Below, piece by piece: positions 46,326 to 57,803 of a stretch of DNA of 64,000 nt. The notes beneath the pieces were generated by a model. It did no database searches and was not told where the DNA came from. It saw only the letters and a program-made list of their open reading frames with translations. Position 1 is the stretch's first letter; every line of letters begins with the position of its first letter. The position numbers were made by a program, and so were the translations under genes. The stretch lies in assembly GCF_905147365.1 (NCBI RefSeq), contig NC_056418.1:12709262-12773261 (forward strand). Direction: 5' to 3'. Source of the DNA: Aricia agestis (taxonomy: Eukaryota > Arthropoda > Insecta > Lepidoptera > Lycaenidae).

Positions 46326-46677
46326 TTTTTTTTTTTTTTTTTATGAAATAAGGGGGCAAACGAGCAAACGAGTCACCTGGAAACACACATGGAAAGCAAA
46401 TTCCGTCGCCCATGGACACTTGCAGCATCAGAAGAGCTGCAGGTGCGTTGCCGGCCTTTTAAGAGGGAATAGGGTAATAGGGGAGGGTAGGGATGGGAAG
46501 GGAAGGGAAGTGAATAGGGGAGGGTAGGAAAGGGAATAGGGTAGGGGATTGGGCCTCCGGTAAACTCACTCATTCGGCGAAACACAGCGCAAGCGCTGTT
46601 TCACGCCGGTTTTCTGTGAGAACGTGGTATTTCTTCGGTCGAGCCGGCCCATTCGTGCCGAAGCATGGCTCTCCTCT
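46326..46677 (-). mobile_element. SINE family A, full copy, reverse
   Basis: T-tract 46326-46342, 'gaaataagggggcaaacgag', a 10-bp insertion 'cacacatgga' in the gacgg block, and head 'gccgaagcatggctctcctc'. Confidence 0.85.
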
Positions 46678-47246
46678 CCTCTAATATTATTATTATAGAT
46701 TTTTGCAGCAAATTGTACGTTTACGTCTAGTAGTTAGAGAGAGATGATGACATTTTTATATTTTTTGTAAAAAAAGTTAAAAAAAAAAACCTTTAAAATA
46801 CAAAATATAAAAAAGAATATAAACGTACCTAAAACATTTTCTCTACACTAGCGTAGGTTCGGTAAAGTACTTCTATAATAAAATAAACATCATTTGGCGT
46901 AGGAGGCCAAATTAAATAAATTGAAGAATTCCCGTGTAGGTTTTCATTTGGCCTTCTTCCGAGGGCACACAGACAGAATGAAAAGTATTTTTCAAGAATT
47001 TTCCTCATCTTTTGTATAAAAAGATGTCATTTCATAATTATTCTAAAAGAAATTGTTTTTCTTAGGTCAAACTATTTATTTTAGCATTTAAACCTTTGTT
47101 TTGTGATCTATGTCTTTTCGTAGTTTTTTTATTTAGTCAAAGAATGCTAAACATCAGTTTAGCGGCTAACCGCCGTACTCAGCTCAGAGACATTTTTATT
47201 TTTATTAACCGTCAATTGAAGAGTTTGATAGATAAGTTCCACTCTT
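46678..47246. other. Intron 8, nothing recognised
   Basis: AT-rich. Confidence 0.35.
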
Positions 47247-47350
47247 AAGGGTCCCACACATTAGCAGTCCGCCTGCAGGCTCTGGTCGGCAGGCTGCCTG
47301 ACAGTCATTGACCGTCGATACAAAATCTACTAAATCGTCAAGGTAACTGT
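47247..47350. repeat. Left half of the 37819 MITE
   Basis: 'gggtcccacacattagcagt', 'cgcctgcaggctctggtcgg', 'cagtcattgaccgt', 'aaatcgtcaagg'. Confidence 0.7.
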
Positions 47351-47491
47351 TAGCATAGTAAAAGGAGGGGAAGTAAGTTATCTTCATACAAAGGCACCGC
47401 GCGCGGCTTGTATGTGCGCGCCATAGTATCAATGCGTCTCCACGTACGGCACACAATAAATACACTTATAAAACTGGCCTTATATAATATA

Positions 47492-47641
47492 TGTCGGAGG
47501 AAGTCATGAGTCTGGTTGTTTTCTGATTACTGAATTTTAGAGGAAGTCATGAATAGTCATGAGTGTAGTTATTTTTATGATTCTTAAATGTCAGAGGAAG
47601 CCCTGAGTAGTCATGAGTCTAGTTATTTTTCTGATTGTTTG
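47492..47641. repeat. Tandem repeat, about 58-bp unit, 2.5 copies
   Basis: Three starts of 'gaggaagtcatgag' / 'gaggaagccctgag', each followed by 'tagttatttttctgatt'-type sequence. Confidence 0.7.
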
Positions 47642-47769
47642 AAGTGTTGATTCTTCACGATTATGTTGCTTTCAAAATGAGTGTAAAATTCAGTGATCAT
47701 TGTAAAATTCTTACTTAAATTTAATTTAGTTTGTCATATTTTTACTAGCTCTAAATTGTAATTATTTGA

Positions 47770-48140
47770 TTAATGACCAATCAGAGCAGAGGGCGTGTGC
47801 GCCTTGAGTGGGGTCGAGGCGCCATCTTTACTTTAGAGGGATTGACAGTCTGGGGAACACATTCGAGTGTGAGCAGTCGATCGAGTTGGATCGTGGCTAG
47901 TTCTGGTGTTGTGCTAACTAAAGTAAGATCTGTGCCCCGAACTCGCTGCTCGTTTTGAAATTTGTGATTATAGAATACTAGTAAATTGTGTGAAAGCGTT
48001 ATAATAGTGTTTATAATAAATTTGTGAATACAAGTGACAATTATTGTATTTTTGTGCCCGCATTTACCCAAAATGACGCCCACTAGAATTCCTAACGCTG
48101 GCAGAAATGATGACCAAAATAATGATTCTCCGACATTTTA
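47770..48140 (+). other. Leader-like segment of an unidentified element
   Basis: A GC-richer start ('gagggcgtgtgcgccttgag', 'gtcgaggcgccatct') is followed by an AT-rich leader and an ATG at 48073. That ATG opens about 20 codons (MTPTRIPNAGRNDDQNNDSP) before a reverse Helitron fragment cuts in. It looks like an LTR/leader plus the start of a retroelement or transposon ORF. A host promoter-exon is less likely but not excluded. Confidence 0.4.
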
Positions 48141-48185
48141 TATATATACAAGAATAGCTCGTTTAAAGATATAAGATAGACAGAC
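48141..48185 (-). mobile_element. LEP1-type Helitron 5' piece, reverse
   Basis: 'caagaatagctcgtttaaag' followed by 'atataagata', the inverse of the block at 60999-61018. Confidence 0.6.
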
Positions 48186-49685
48186 ACATTTTCGCATTTA
48201 CATTTTAGTACATAATATGAAATTTATTTAGTCAATTCTTAATAGCCTGAAGCAAAATATTTCGAGAAGTTGTGTCAACTTGAAAAACAATTCATTAAAC
48301 ATTATAATTAGCTGACATAAGATCGAGTTACCATTTGCTCCACAAAAGGGCTTTGTTACGGAGAAATACCAAAACATACATTGTGTGTGGTGTTTGTACA
48401 GGATTATTGTTAAAACAAACCAGTCAAGGGTCAGTGGTGCTTTGTAGAGTTCCTTTAACGCCTCTCAACGTTGAACGAAATTCCGTCATAATTTTCGACT
48501 GTCTTTCTCTATTTTCAAGAAAAATATCGCCATCTCTTTCTCTTCATTGAGACCGTAGCCTACGTGATTTCGTGACGTCCTCCACGATCAACTTGATTTA
48601 CAGAATATTCTGGAACAAAACGAAAGAACGCGAAAACATAGTTCGAAATAACATGCTACCGATGCGGAAATCGAACTTACGACCTCTATCTAATTAACTT
48701 ACTTATTACTAAACTAACTTACGAATGAAGAGCTCTACGCTGAACCACAGGACTAGGCAATTTTTATTGTTCCTCAAATCTCTGAATTGAAGACGTAATG
48801 AACCAGTTAACTGACATATTTATAATATAAGAACAATTCCTCATAAGTCATAACTATTCCATTACAATTTAAACAAACCTTGTAAGTTGTAACTTACCTG
48901 CTTCAGTTGTATCATCTAGCTATGTACATATAGAATCCACATTTTATGATTTAAATCATTTCCTTAATTAATGCAAAAAAGCCAGTTTTTAAATTGTTTA
49001 ATAACCCACTTCAGCCACTCATGTCTTCAATTATTTATTAACAAATCATTTTATCTATTAACATTAGGATCACAAACACAGATTAAAACAGATAAAACCA
49101 CAGTAAAGATCTAGTCTACGCTCTTTCCAATTTTGCCTGACCTTGTGACGTCATAACTTTATTAGAACCAAACCCTCCTGACGTTTCACTTACGAAATTT
49201 CTACAAACAAACAAACAATAACAATACCATCATGTTTCTGTAGCCATTAGTGAGAAGGCAATTATTGAGTTTGAGTCAGAGTAAGGGTTTGTTCATATTA
49301 TGACAAACGCTTATCGCGCGTTTTGATAACGCGTGCTTTGGCGATTACAGGTTCAAATTCAATTAATGTTGGCAGCTAGTAGCTACACCGCGAGATCACA
49401 AGCAAAATGTATGTAAATGACAGTGCGACCCAATGAGTTTCTAAAATACTAGAGTAGCAATGTCTTACAAAAGATTCTCAGAAATGCGTAACCACTTTTT
49501 TGTTCAAAAGACAATGTCAAGTCATATATTCGTTATGTCATTATGTATGTGAGATATGCCTGCAGGCATCTTCGAAGTGGCAACGCGTTGCTACCGTAAA
49601 CTTCCAATCTAGTTACGTTAGTAACATAGAATATCATTGGTGCGACCGCGCCGATATTTCAATTAATCGTTATCTTATGTATATC
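48186..49685. other. Intron 8, mostly unclassified
   Basis: 48650-48760 ('catgctaccgatgcggaaat', 'gaacttacgacctc', 'gctgaaccacaggact') is a badly decayed tRNA-derived SINE. 49280-49350 has 'gcttatcgcgcgttttgata'. No exon. Confidence 0.4.
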
Positions 49686-50311
49686 TATACTTCTATACTA
49701 TAATATTATAAATGCGCTCTCTCGCTTTCACGCCAAAACTACCGAACCGATTGTAATGAATTTTTGTATACAGATAGTCTAAAGCCTGAGAAAGGACATA
49801 GGCTACTTTTTTACTGGAAAAAAGGGTTGTAAGGGGGTGAAAATGCGTAAATTTGTTCAAATTAAGTTAGTTCCAAAAATTCATAATAGATGGCGACGTG
49901 CGTCTCCTACATCGCGGTGACGCTTGCCCGGACTTCTTTCTATAAGAGGTGGTATCATCTTACATTTGAGTTCCGATTTTTTTCGATTGTTATTAGTTAT
50001 TACTTTTTACGTTATTAAATAACTCAGTACTTTATCTACGCAGTGACGTAACCTTAAAAGTTAAACCTATCAACGATATAACTAGTTTATGGGTAAAGTT
50101 GTGTAATTATGGGCCTAAATAAGCTTTAAAATTTGGCATAAAATATAAAGTTTAATTTAAAAAAATGAAATATTATGTACACACATCACAGCTGTTGTGA
50201 TTTAAGGGGTACCAGGGTTTTTTTTATAAAAGCTTTTGACACCAATTTTGTTGACATCGCGCGCTATAAACTGAAGTCCACGCGGACGAAGTCGCGGGCA
50301 ACAGCTAGTTT
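49686..50311 (-). repeat. 0.63-kb RTE-like repeat, reverse copy
   Basis: Tail 'atactataatattataaatg' at the left and 'cggacgaagtcgcgggcaac' / 'agctagt' at the right. The interior matches the inverted copy at 55713-56392 over its whole length ('gatggcgacgtgcgtctc', 'gttgacatcgcgcgctataa'). Confidence 0.8.
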
Positions 50312-51125
50312 ATAATATACTAGCGACCCGCCCCGGCTTCGCACGGCTATAAAATAAATTATGGCCTAAGTCACTGAAAAAATGATTAAAATCGATTCAA
50401 TAGTTTGATTTTTAATTTATATTCATTACTACCCGTGGCCCGCATTGGTCGGTACTGCCGCAAAAGCTACTTACGTCCCGCAATTTTCAAATCTGTAATA
50501 TCTTCGAAAATATTCATTTAGAATTAAAATCGTAATAATTATGCTGTAAAGGGCCATAATCAATAATGTATTTAAAGTATTTAATTGAATAAAGATTATT
50601 GCCGTATTGGCACAGAATTTTGAATTGGCAATAAATTTATTTTAATGCGTACATAATAATAGATAGATAATATGATGGGAGACTCTACCAAGACTTATTG
50701 GAAACAACGTCGAAACATTTGTGAAACGAGATAATGATGATGAATTTGACATATAAGTTCAGCCGAGTTGATCTTTGAGGTCTGCTTGCAATTTAGTTGA
50801 TGTAAATTATTACATAAACAGACATTCACATTTTACTTATACATTCCAAACTGAGTACGAAGTCACTGACGTGAAAAGTTAAATTATATGTTAAGTACAA
50901 CAAGATTTAGTTAAATAAAATAAGAAGCTTCCAGAAAAAGCAAAAAAATATTAAAAAAAAACATCTCGATAATATATGAATGAAATCTTCGTTAAACCTA
51001 AAGACTACTCGTATATGGGCGACGAAAACGTTTTCTTTCAAGTATGTTTTGGTCAAATCTGAAAGCATGAAAATTGGACTTGGGTCCAAGTTTCAAGCTT
51101 TCAGATTTTGATGAAATGCAACATC
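50312..51125. other. Intron 8, RTE-like variant and AT-rich sequence
   Basis: 50318-50350 'tactagcgacccgccccggc' / 'ttcgcacgg' opens another RTE-like repeat family that fades out by about 50720. Confidence 0.5.
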
Positions 51126-51611
51126 TACAGAGTGTAACGAAACAATGTGTCCCTTATAATAATATAGAGTTCACTGTGAAAGTAGCAGTACTTCTTACTA
51201 CTGCAAACATTTTTTATGCAACATCACGAAAAAAAAATGAAAGCGCTCCAGCGTCAATAGTTTGCCCATACAACGGTTTAATAATAATAATAATGCTTTA
51301 TTTCAGGCAATATAATACAGCCCATATGAATTATTAGTAGATTAGTAACAATTTTTCCTCAACTGTTACTTAGTAGGTTAGTAATTAATTTTAATTTTAG
51401 TTAATTTTAATTGCTCGACACTACATTAAGTGACGAGCATGCACCGTGCTACAGGCGCATGAAGCCGAATCCAGTGCCTGAGCAGTGCACAGTCCCACCC
51501 GTCCGCAAACGCCCTCAGGATGCTGTTGGTGCTGTCCCGAAGTGTGTGGTTTAAAAAAAGTTTCCCTTTTAGCGATTTAGCGTTAGAGCGAACACTATAC
51601 AAGAGAAACAT
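51126..51611. mobile_element. Half palindromic MITE cut by a reverse LINE 3' end
   Basis: 51126-51275 is a left arm of the TACAGGGTGT family ('gagttcactgtgaaagtagc'). 51281-51611, on the - strand, ends 'gcctgaaataaagcattatt' with ATT repeats, a common LINE tail, preceded by the short frame 'ILRAFADGWDCALLRHWIRL'. A LINE insertion into the MITE is the simplest reading. Confidence 0.5.
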
Positions 51612-51646
51612 GACCTTAAAGTATTACTAGCTATCCCGGCAAAATA

Positions 51647-51905
51647 TACAGTATGTAACAAAAATAAGTGATAATACTTTAGGGTGTGTACGTGTTCCTT
51701 GTAGAGAGTTCGCTGTAAAAGTAGCAGCTCTGAAAGACGCAATTTTTAACTTTTGTATGGGCAAGGGCTCGAGCGTCACGAGTTTCCCTATACAAAAGTG
51801 GAAAAAATAATTCGTCTTTCAGAGCTACCACTTTTACAGCGAACTCTCTACAAGGAACACGTACACACCCTAAAGTATTATCACTTATTTTTGTTACACC
51901 CTGTA
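51647..51905. mobile_element. Palindromic MITE, TACAGGGTGT family, complete
   Basis: 259 bp, arms as in the 19740 copy; ends 'tacagtatgtaacaaa' and 'tttgttacaccctgta'. Confidence 0.85.
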
Positions 51906-52154
51906 TATTATTTCTTTGTTTTGTTACAAAATGTACTTCATATTTTAATAAATATGAATATTATGTTATCCAGAAGTTCAGAACATAATGACAGACATGC
52001 AGTCATTTTCCTGTACAACGTCCAGTTAAATCGATACGGCGAAAGTGAATGTAAGATATGACCTGGACTAGTTAGTGCGGTTAGGTCATAAGTAATTTAG
52101 TTAGCGAAATCTTGTATTGTATCATCGTTACTCGTTGGCTACATGAGTCAGATA
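51906..52154. other. Intron 8, nothing recognised
   Basis: AT-rich. Confidence 0.35.
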
Positions 52155-52275
52155 TCCATACTAATATTATAAATGTGAAAGTGTGTCTGTCTGTCCCAGG
52201 AAAGGACATAGGATAATTTTTATCCCGGAAAAATATACGGTTGGGGTACATACGGTTCTTCACTGTTGGGGGCAT
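52155..52275 (-). repeat. RTE-like repeat, reverse, internally deleted
   Basis: 'atccatactaatattataaa', 'aggaaaggacataggataat', 'gggggcatcaacta'. Confidence 0.7.
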
Positions 52276-52896
52276 CAACTAATCGCATTTTTTTGTTTTT
52301 TTAATTGTGTATGTATTGTCAGTAATTACTAATTAATTAGTTTAAAATTATCATATTTTATTTTTATTTTGTTTTATTGATCAGGAAGAATTACGGTTCA
52401 TTATAGTTAAAATAATAGTAAGATAAGTTTACAATTTAGAACCAATTACAAGGCTTCGCAAATGGTTTACAATTTTGAGAAGAAAATATGCTCATATAGA
52501 CTAGACTTATTTATCTAACCTTTAAAGATTATGCGAATAATACTTAAAGGGGTTTGGGTAATATTGGTGTCATTTTCAAATCTCGCGGCCACTCACCTAA
52601 CCGACATATTATGAAAGAACATATCAAGGGGAGTAAACTTTATTATGGGGGACGTATAGCTAAACTATATCGGAGCCGAGATATTAGGCATTTTAAGTTC
52701 GTATTTTCAACTAAACGTAAATTCAATCATAACATGAATATTCAGGAAAATACAATAAAACAGCGTTATTTATTAGCTTAAAGCCATCCTCTATAAATGG
52801 CCTATCCAACACAAAAATATTTTTTCAAATCGAACAAGCAGTTCCTGAGATTAGCACTTTCAAACACACAAACACTTCAACTTAATAATATTAGTA
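52276..52896. other. Intron 8, nothing recognised
   Basis: AT-rich; an isolated open frame at 52554-52781 has no recognisable family. Confidence 0.35.
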
Positions 52897-53160
52897 TACA
52901 GGGTATACCAATATTATTATAAGTGATAATACTTTAGGGTGTGTACTGTGTATGAGTTCCGTGTATTAGAGTTTACTGTGAAAGTAGTAGCGCTGAAAGA
53001 GATTTTTTTTTCACTTTTGTATGGGGAAACTCTACGCCAGGGCGCGCAAATCACAAAAAAATTTTTGGTCTATCAGCTCTGCTCTTTTCAGAGTGAACTT
53101 TGTACAAGGGACACAAAATGTATACCCTAACTGAAGTATTATCACTTATGTGTATGTACT
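52897..53160. mobile_element. Palindromic MITE, TACAGGGTGT family, diverged
   Basis: Left 'tacagggtataccaatatta', centre 'tttgtatggggaaactctac', right 'ggtctatcagctctgctctt'. Confidence 0.75.
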
Positions 53161-53464
53161 ACTTATGTCTTGTATCTATATCTACACTAACCTGTAGATA
53201 TAGATACAAGAACAATTAATTATTCATTTCATCATTTATTTTTAATTTTAATTATTCGTACATTTTAGAGAAGACTTAACCATTTAACATACAATATACG
53301 CGCCGCGCCGTCATTTAATGAGTTTTTTAACTATTTATTTTGCTTTTGCAAAAAAATGAAAATCGATTTTTTTCTCGAATTTCTTAAAGAGGGCCGTTTT
53401 GATTTTTTCAAATTTTTTGTGTAAGTAAATAGTTAATCTTCTCATAAGAGTCATAACTCATAAG
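53161..53464. other. Intron 8, small palindrome
   Basis: 'cttgtatctatatctacac' / 'gtagatatagatacaag' (53169-53211) form an inverted repeat. Otherwise AT-rich. Confidence 0.5.
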
Positions 53465-53617
53465 TATATCTTATAAATAAAAATGGATTTTCAATTGTGT
53501 TAGTAACGCTAGAACTCGAAAACGGCTGAACGGATTGGGCTAATTTTAGTCTTAAAATATTCGTAGAAGTCCAGGGAAGGTTTTAAAGTGACAAGAAGTT
53601 CACCGGGACAGCTAGTA
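53465..53617 (+). repeat. Interspersed repeat ending 'gacagctag'
   Basis: 'tgtgttagtaacgctagaac', 'acggctgaacggattgggct', 'aagttcaccgggacagctag' then T. The CTAG|T end is Helitron-like. Confidence 0.65.
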
Positions 53618-54476
53618 TTCTATAAAACATTCCTGCAGCTGTACTTCTATAATGAGTCGGGAAGTAGATTAAAAGCTGGACTGAAAATTCTGCCGAGAGC
53701 TGGTGGCGTCGGCCATCATACTACTTTGCATACTGCAAAATTCGCTAAATAGTGGAAATAGTCGACATTATATTATGGGAACAACACCCTAGAGTCATTT
53801 TACCCACAATATATTAATACACAAGAACAATAATTATAATTGCCTAATATTGCTACTCAATACTGCTTTATGCTAAATACTGCTTTGAAAATCACTGTCT
53901 AATGAAATATAGTCTCAAGTCTGGCTATATTTTAGTCGGACGAGAGATAAACCCAGTGTGAAAATATGTATGAAAAATTATTCATATTTGACGCGGACGA
54001 AGTCGTGGGCAATAGTTAGTGAGAAATATATATCCAACAGATTAATATACTCTTTCTACGCCTGTTTGTTAAGGATAGCTCCATAAAGTAACGTTAATTA
54101 CTATTGATTTTGTGAACATAAGATGCAAAAATAAATATACTAAAATAATCGTAGCTCAGCTCCGATATTACTTAGAACATTTTTTATTACTAATATATGT
54201 TTCTCTAATGTAGTGCTACAAAATAGTTATGGTTTTGTCCCTGGCCGCTGGAAAAAAAATTACGCCAGAGGTCCATACAAAGTTACCCAATGCCCTTTAC
54301 AACGGTGGTACTTAGGTGACATTAATTCGGAAAGGATTTAAAGGAAATGTTCCTTTTCACGTTCATTTCATCAAACAACAAACACGTTCATTACACATAA
54401 TTTAGTTTACAACGCTTGAACCCATCAGAATCACGTGATACCATAAAATTGCCACTTCTCTATACTTCACATCTCT
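53618..54476. other. Intron 8, nothing recognised
   Basis: AT-rich; the fragment 'aaattcgctaaatagtgga' at 53739 resembles the arm of the 40115 palindrome. Confidence 0.4.
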
Positions 54477-54653
54477 TGTACTATCAAAAAAGTTGATTCC
54501 TAGGCAGATTGCGGGCCTAAGTAATTTGGTCGCGTTAAGTCAAATCCATCCGACGAATCACAGCTAACATTGAATTGACATAAGCCGACCAAATGACGTA
54601 GGTCATCAACTGCCTAGGAATGATTTTCCTCGATGGTACATTTCACAAAATGT
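54477..54653. mobile_element. MITE of the 'cgaccaaatgacgtag' family, complete
   Basis: Inverted ends 'tactatcaaaaaagttgatt' / 'cctaggcag' and reverse 'taccatcgaggaaaatcatt' / 'cctaggcag'. Confidence 0.75.
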
Positions 54654-54946
54654 ACAAACGTACACTCAAGGGTGCGTTTCTAGTTTCTACTAGAGCAATG
54701 CTAAACTGCGTTGCGACTTGCGAAGAATGTGTTTTTAAGAACCAATGGAATTGCTTCATTTCTTCAGCCTGTTTTTAAAGTCCCAAAATTCAATTGAATT
54801 TTGGGACTTTAAAAACAGCTCAGCTCTGGCGTAAACGTAGCTTAAGGCCCTTGCCTGAAAATACCCTTGCAGGTCCGTGTGTGACATAGTTTGGTCAAAG
54901 ACTGGACTAAATAATACGAAATCCTCTTTCTACATATTATACGAGA

Positions 54947-55196
54947 TGTTAGTGTAAACACTGTCCTAGAAACCATCAAATGAGCCCGTCAAAATGAACA
55001 ACTTTTTCTCTGAGAACAATGCTGGGAACTCAAAAAATACGTCTTCATACCCATACAAATTGCCAATCCGGGCATCCGTGTATGAAGTATGAAGACGGTA
55101 TTTTTTTTGAGTTCCCAGCATTGTTCTCATAGAAAAAGTTGTTCATTTTGACGGGCTCATTTGATGGTTTCTAGGATAACGGTGTTTACACTAACA
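54947..55196. mobile_element. 250-bp palindromic MITE
   Basis: Arms of about 105 bp starting tgttagtgtaaacactgtcc. They share 'gaaaccatcaaatgagcccg' and 'gagttcccagcattgttctc' in reverse. The centre contains 'ccaatccgggcatccg'. Confidence 0.85.
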
Positions 55197-55480
55197 CACT
55201 GTATATTGAGGTATATAGCCTTCCAGAAATAAAATAAAAGCCAGCTACATTTTTAAGCAGTAGGCCAATACAATAGTTCCCTATACAAAAATAATATTAT
55301 TTTGTACGTTATTTTATATTTTATTATACACTAGATGACGCCCGCAACTCCGTTGCGATAAAATTCGTTTATCGCGCGGGAACCGTACATATTTCCGGGA
55401 TAAAAAGTATCCTATGTCCTTTCCCGGGACAAAAAGTTTCTCCATGCCAAATTTCAGCAAAATCGGTTCAGCGGTTACAG

Positions 55481-55499
55481 ACTGACAGACAGACTGACT

Positions 55500-55566
<67 letters not shown>

Positions 55567-55588
55567 TGACAGACAGACAGACAGACAC
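55481..55588. repeat. (ACAG)n microsatellite in the RTE-like tail
   Basis: About 100 bp of acag with occasional 'actg' units. It explains the VCLSVCLSVC reading frame on the other strand. Confidence 0.95.
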
Positions 55589-55607
55589 ACTTTTCCATTT
55601 ATAATAT

Positions 55608-56910
55608 CGCTGGCCCCGGGCATCAAAGCGGTAAACGCCGGTTACGCCCTTTTTAATGTTATTTGATTTGTTCCTTCTCTGAGTATTAGTCTATCACCCC
55701 TGTTTATTTCATACTAGCTGTTGCCCGCAACTTCGTCCGCGTGGACATCAGTTTATAGCGCGCGATGTCAACAAAATTAGTGTCAAAAGCTTTTATAAAA
55801 AAAACCTGGTACCCCTTAAATCAAAACAGCTGTGCAGTGTGCACATAGTATTTTTTTTTTAATTAAACTTTATATTTTATGCTAAATTTTAAAGCTTATT
55901 TAGCCCCCCAATTACACAACTTTACCCATAAACTATTTATCATTGATAGGTTTAATTTTACGTCACTGTATATAATATAAACTTTATATTATATACACGT
56001 TATACGTTATAAGTCAGTACTTTATAATATAAAGTACTGACTTATTAAATAACGTAATAAAGAAATAACAATCGAAAAAAATCGAAACTCTATTGTATGA
56101 TGATACCACGTCTTATAGAAAGATGTTGGGCAAGCGTTAGCGCGATGTAAGAGACGCACGGGGCCATCTAGTATGAATTTTTGGAACTAACTTAATTTGA
56201 ACAAATTTTCGTATTTTCACCCCCTTACAACCCTTTTTTCCAATAAAAAAGTAGCCTATGTCCTTTCTCAGGTTTTAGACTATCTGTATACAAAATTTCA
56301 TTACAATCGGTTCGGTAGTTTTGGCGTGAAAGCGAGACAGACAGACAGACAGACAGACAGAGATACTTTCGCATTTATAATATTAGTATAGATTTTTAAA
56401 ATAATATTTTGGGTATAATAAATAACAAAAGCTTTATTGAATTGAAAATTCTCTTACGACTAAAACTGTATTCTTGCATTACTCTATGAAACATAACTAA
56501 AAAAATGGGTGAAGATACGATACAACTAAGCTTTCGCTGTAAGATTCCCCAGAAGAACGGAGTAATCGGCTGGTACGCTCGAAATCTAAAGCGAAAAATA
56601 CGTCGTATTATGTTCTTACAGCCGTAAATCTCAAGCGGTTTTGGTGTTTCTATAAAGTCAATAAACAATGTTACAATTGAAACAATATCGCTTATTAGTT
56701 GTATTATACTTTTTTCAATTATTTCAATAATCTTTTATACTATAACAATTATTTTGATATGGTTAAATAGGTAAAAAAAATAACTTTCATATGAGACATC
56801 ACACACTTGTTCTGGACCACTGTACGCTGCACTATAAACAAAATTGCTTATTTTGTCTCTCCTGAACAAAACGATTTTTGATATTACGCCTTTATTGCCC
56901 GGGGCCAGCG
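55608..56910. mobile_element. TIR element inside the RTE-like tail (middle layer)
   Basis: Perfect 15-bp TIR cgctggccccgggca at both ends. The flank is ATAT on both sides, or TA if the TIR is extended by one base (T...A). 1303 bp, no transposase frame. Confidence 0.75.
55713..56392 (+). repeat. RTE-like repeat inside the TIR element (inner layer)
   Basis: 'agctgttgcccgcaacttcg' to (acag)n at 56336-56360 and 'tttcgcatttataatattag' / 'tatagat'. Inverted relative to 49686-50311. Confidence 0.8.
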
Positions 56911-56945
56911 ATATTAGTAATATTAGTATGGTATGGATTATTTTA

Positions 56946-57235
56946 TATTCTATGGAATAGTTTTTATAACAGGTTATGTGAATGGGGAAAATGTTTTAGT
57001 TTTGTATTTTGAGGGTTTTTAGTTTTTAACGTGCCGGTCGGAGTGTTAGGTTTTTTCGTTACGGAATTTCATGATTCGATCGTCGCGATCAAAGCCAGCG
57101 ATAACAGCTATGCAATAGGTTAAAAGTGTTATTATAATATTTTTTATGGCATGAATTTCAGCAGAGCCTTAGAATATTCCTGATCAAGGAAGCTGATAGA
57201 TCTTAAGACTGGGCAAAGTGGGAGTCGAATGAAGG
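56946..57235. other. Intron 8, nothing recognised
   Basis: AT-rich. Confidence 0.35.
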
Positions 57236-57803
57236 TACTTACATGGTAAAACCATGCTTCGGTACGAATGGGCCGGCTCGACCGGAGCAATACCACGGGC
57301 TCACAGAAAACCGGCGTAAAACAGCTTGCGCTGTGTTTCGCCGAGTGAGTGAGTTTACCGGAGGCCCAATCCCCTACCCTATTCCCTTCCCTACCCTTCC
57401 CTATTCCCTTCCTCACCCTCCCCTATTCCCTCTGAAAAGGCCGGCAACGCACCTGCAGCTCAGGTTTTTTTGTTTTTTATGAAATAAGGGGGCAAACGAG
57501 CAAACGGGTCACCTGATGGAAAGCAACTTCCGTCGCCCATGGACACTTGCAGCATCAGAAGAGCTGCAGGTGCGTTGCCGACCTTTTAAGAAAGAATAGG
57601 GTAATAGGGGAGGGTAGGGAATGGAATAGGGTAGGGGATTGGGCCTCCGGTATACTCACTCACTCGGCGCAAGCGCTGTTTCACGCCGGTTTTCTGTGAG
57701 AACGTGATATTTCTCCGGTCGAGCCGGCCCATTCGTGCCGAAGCATAGCTCTCCCACCCGTAAGGTGACCCGTTTGCTCGTTTGCCCCCTTATTTCATAA
57801 AAA
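57236..57803 (+). mobile_element. SINE family A outer copy, interrupted and partly deleted
   Basis: 57236-57456 runs from the head to 'cacctgcagctc'. 57760-57803 resumes at 'aggtgacccgtttgctcg' to the A-tract. The roughly 50 bp normally between are missing. Confidence 0.75.
57464..57755 (-). mobile_element. SINE family A inner copy, reverse
   Basis: T-tract, 'gaaataagggggcaaacgag', gacgg block, middle and head 'gccgaagcatagctctccca'. Confidence 0.8.

Larger units (their letters stand above)
55333..56945 (+). repeat. RTE-like repeat (outer layer of a three-level nest)
   Basis: 55333-55607: 'tagatgacgcccgcaactcc' to 'ttttccatttataatat'. It resumes at 56911 with 'atattagtaatattagtatg' / 'gtatggatt'. 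Confidence 0.75.

Noticed and set aside
52554..52781. Small independent gene
   Set aside because: A 75-residue frame in AT-rich sequence with no start context, splice partner or recognisable domain.
55481..55588. CRISPR-like array
   Set aside because: A 4-bp microsatellite without spacers in an insect genome.
55314..55598. Repeat protein VCLSVCLSV on the - strand
   Set aside because: Translation of the (ACAG)n microsatellite.
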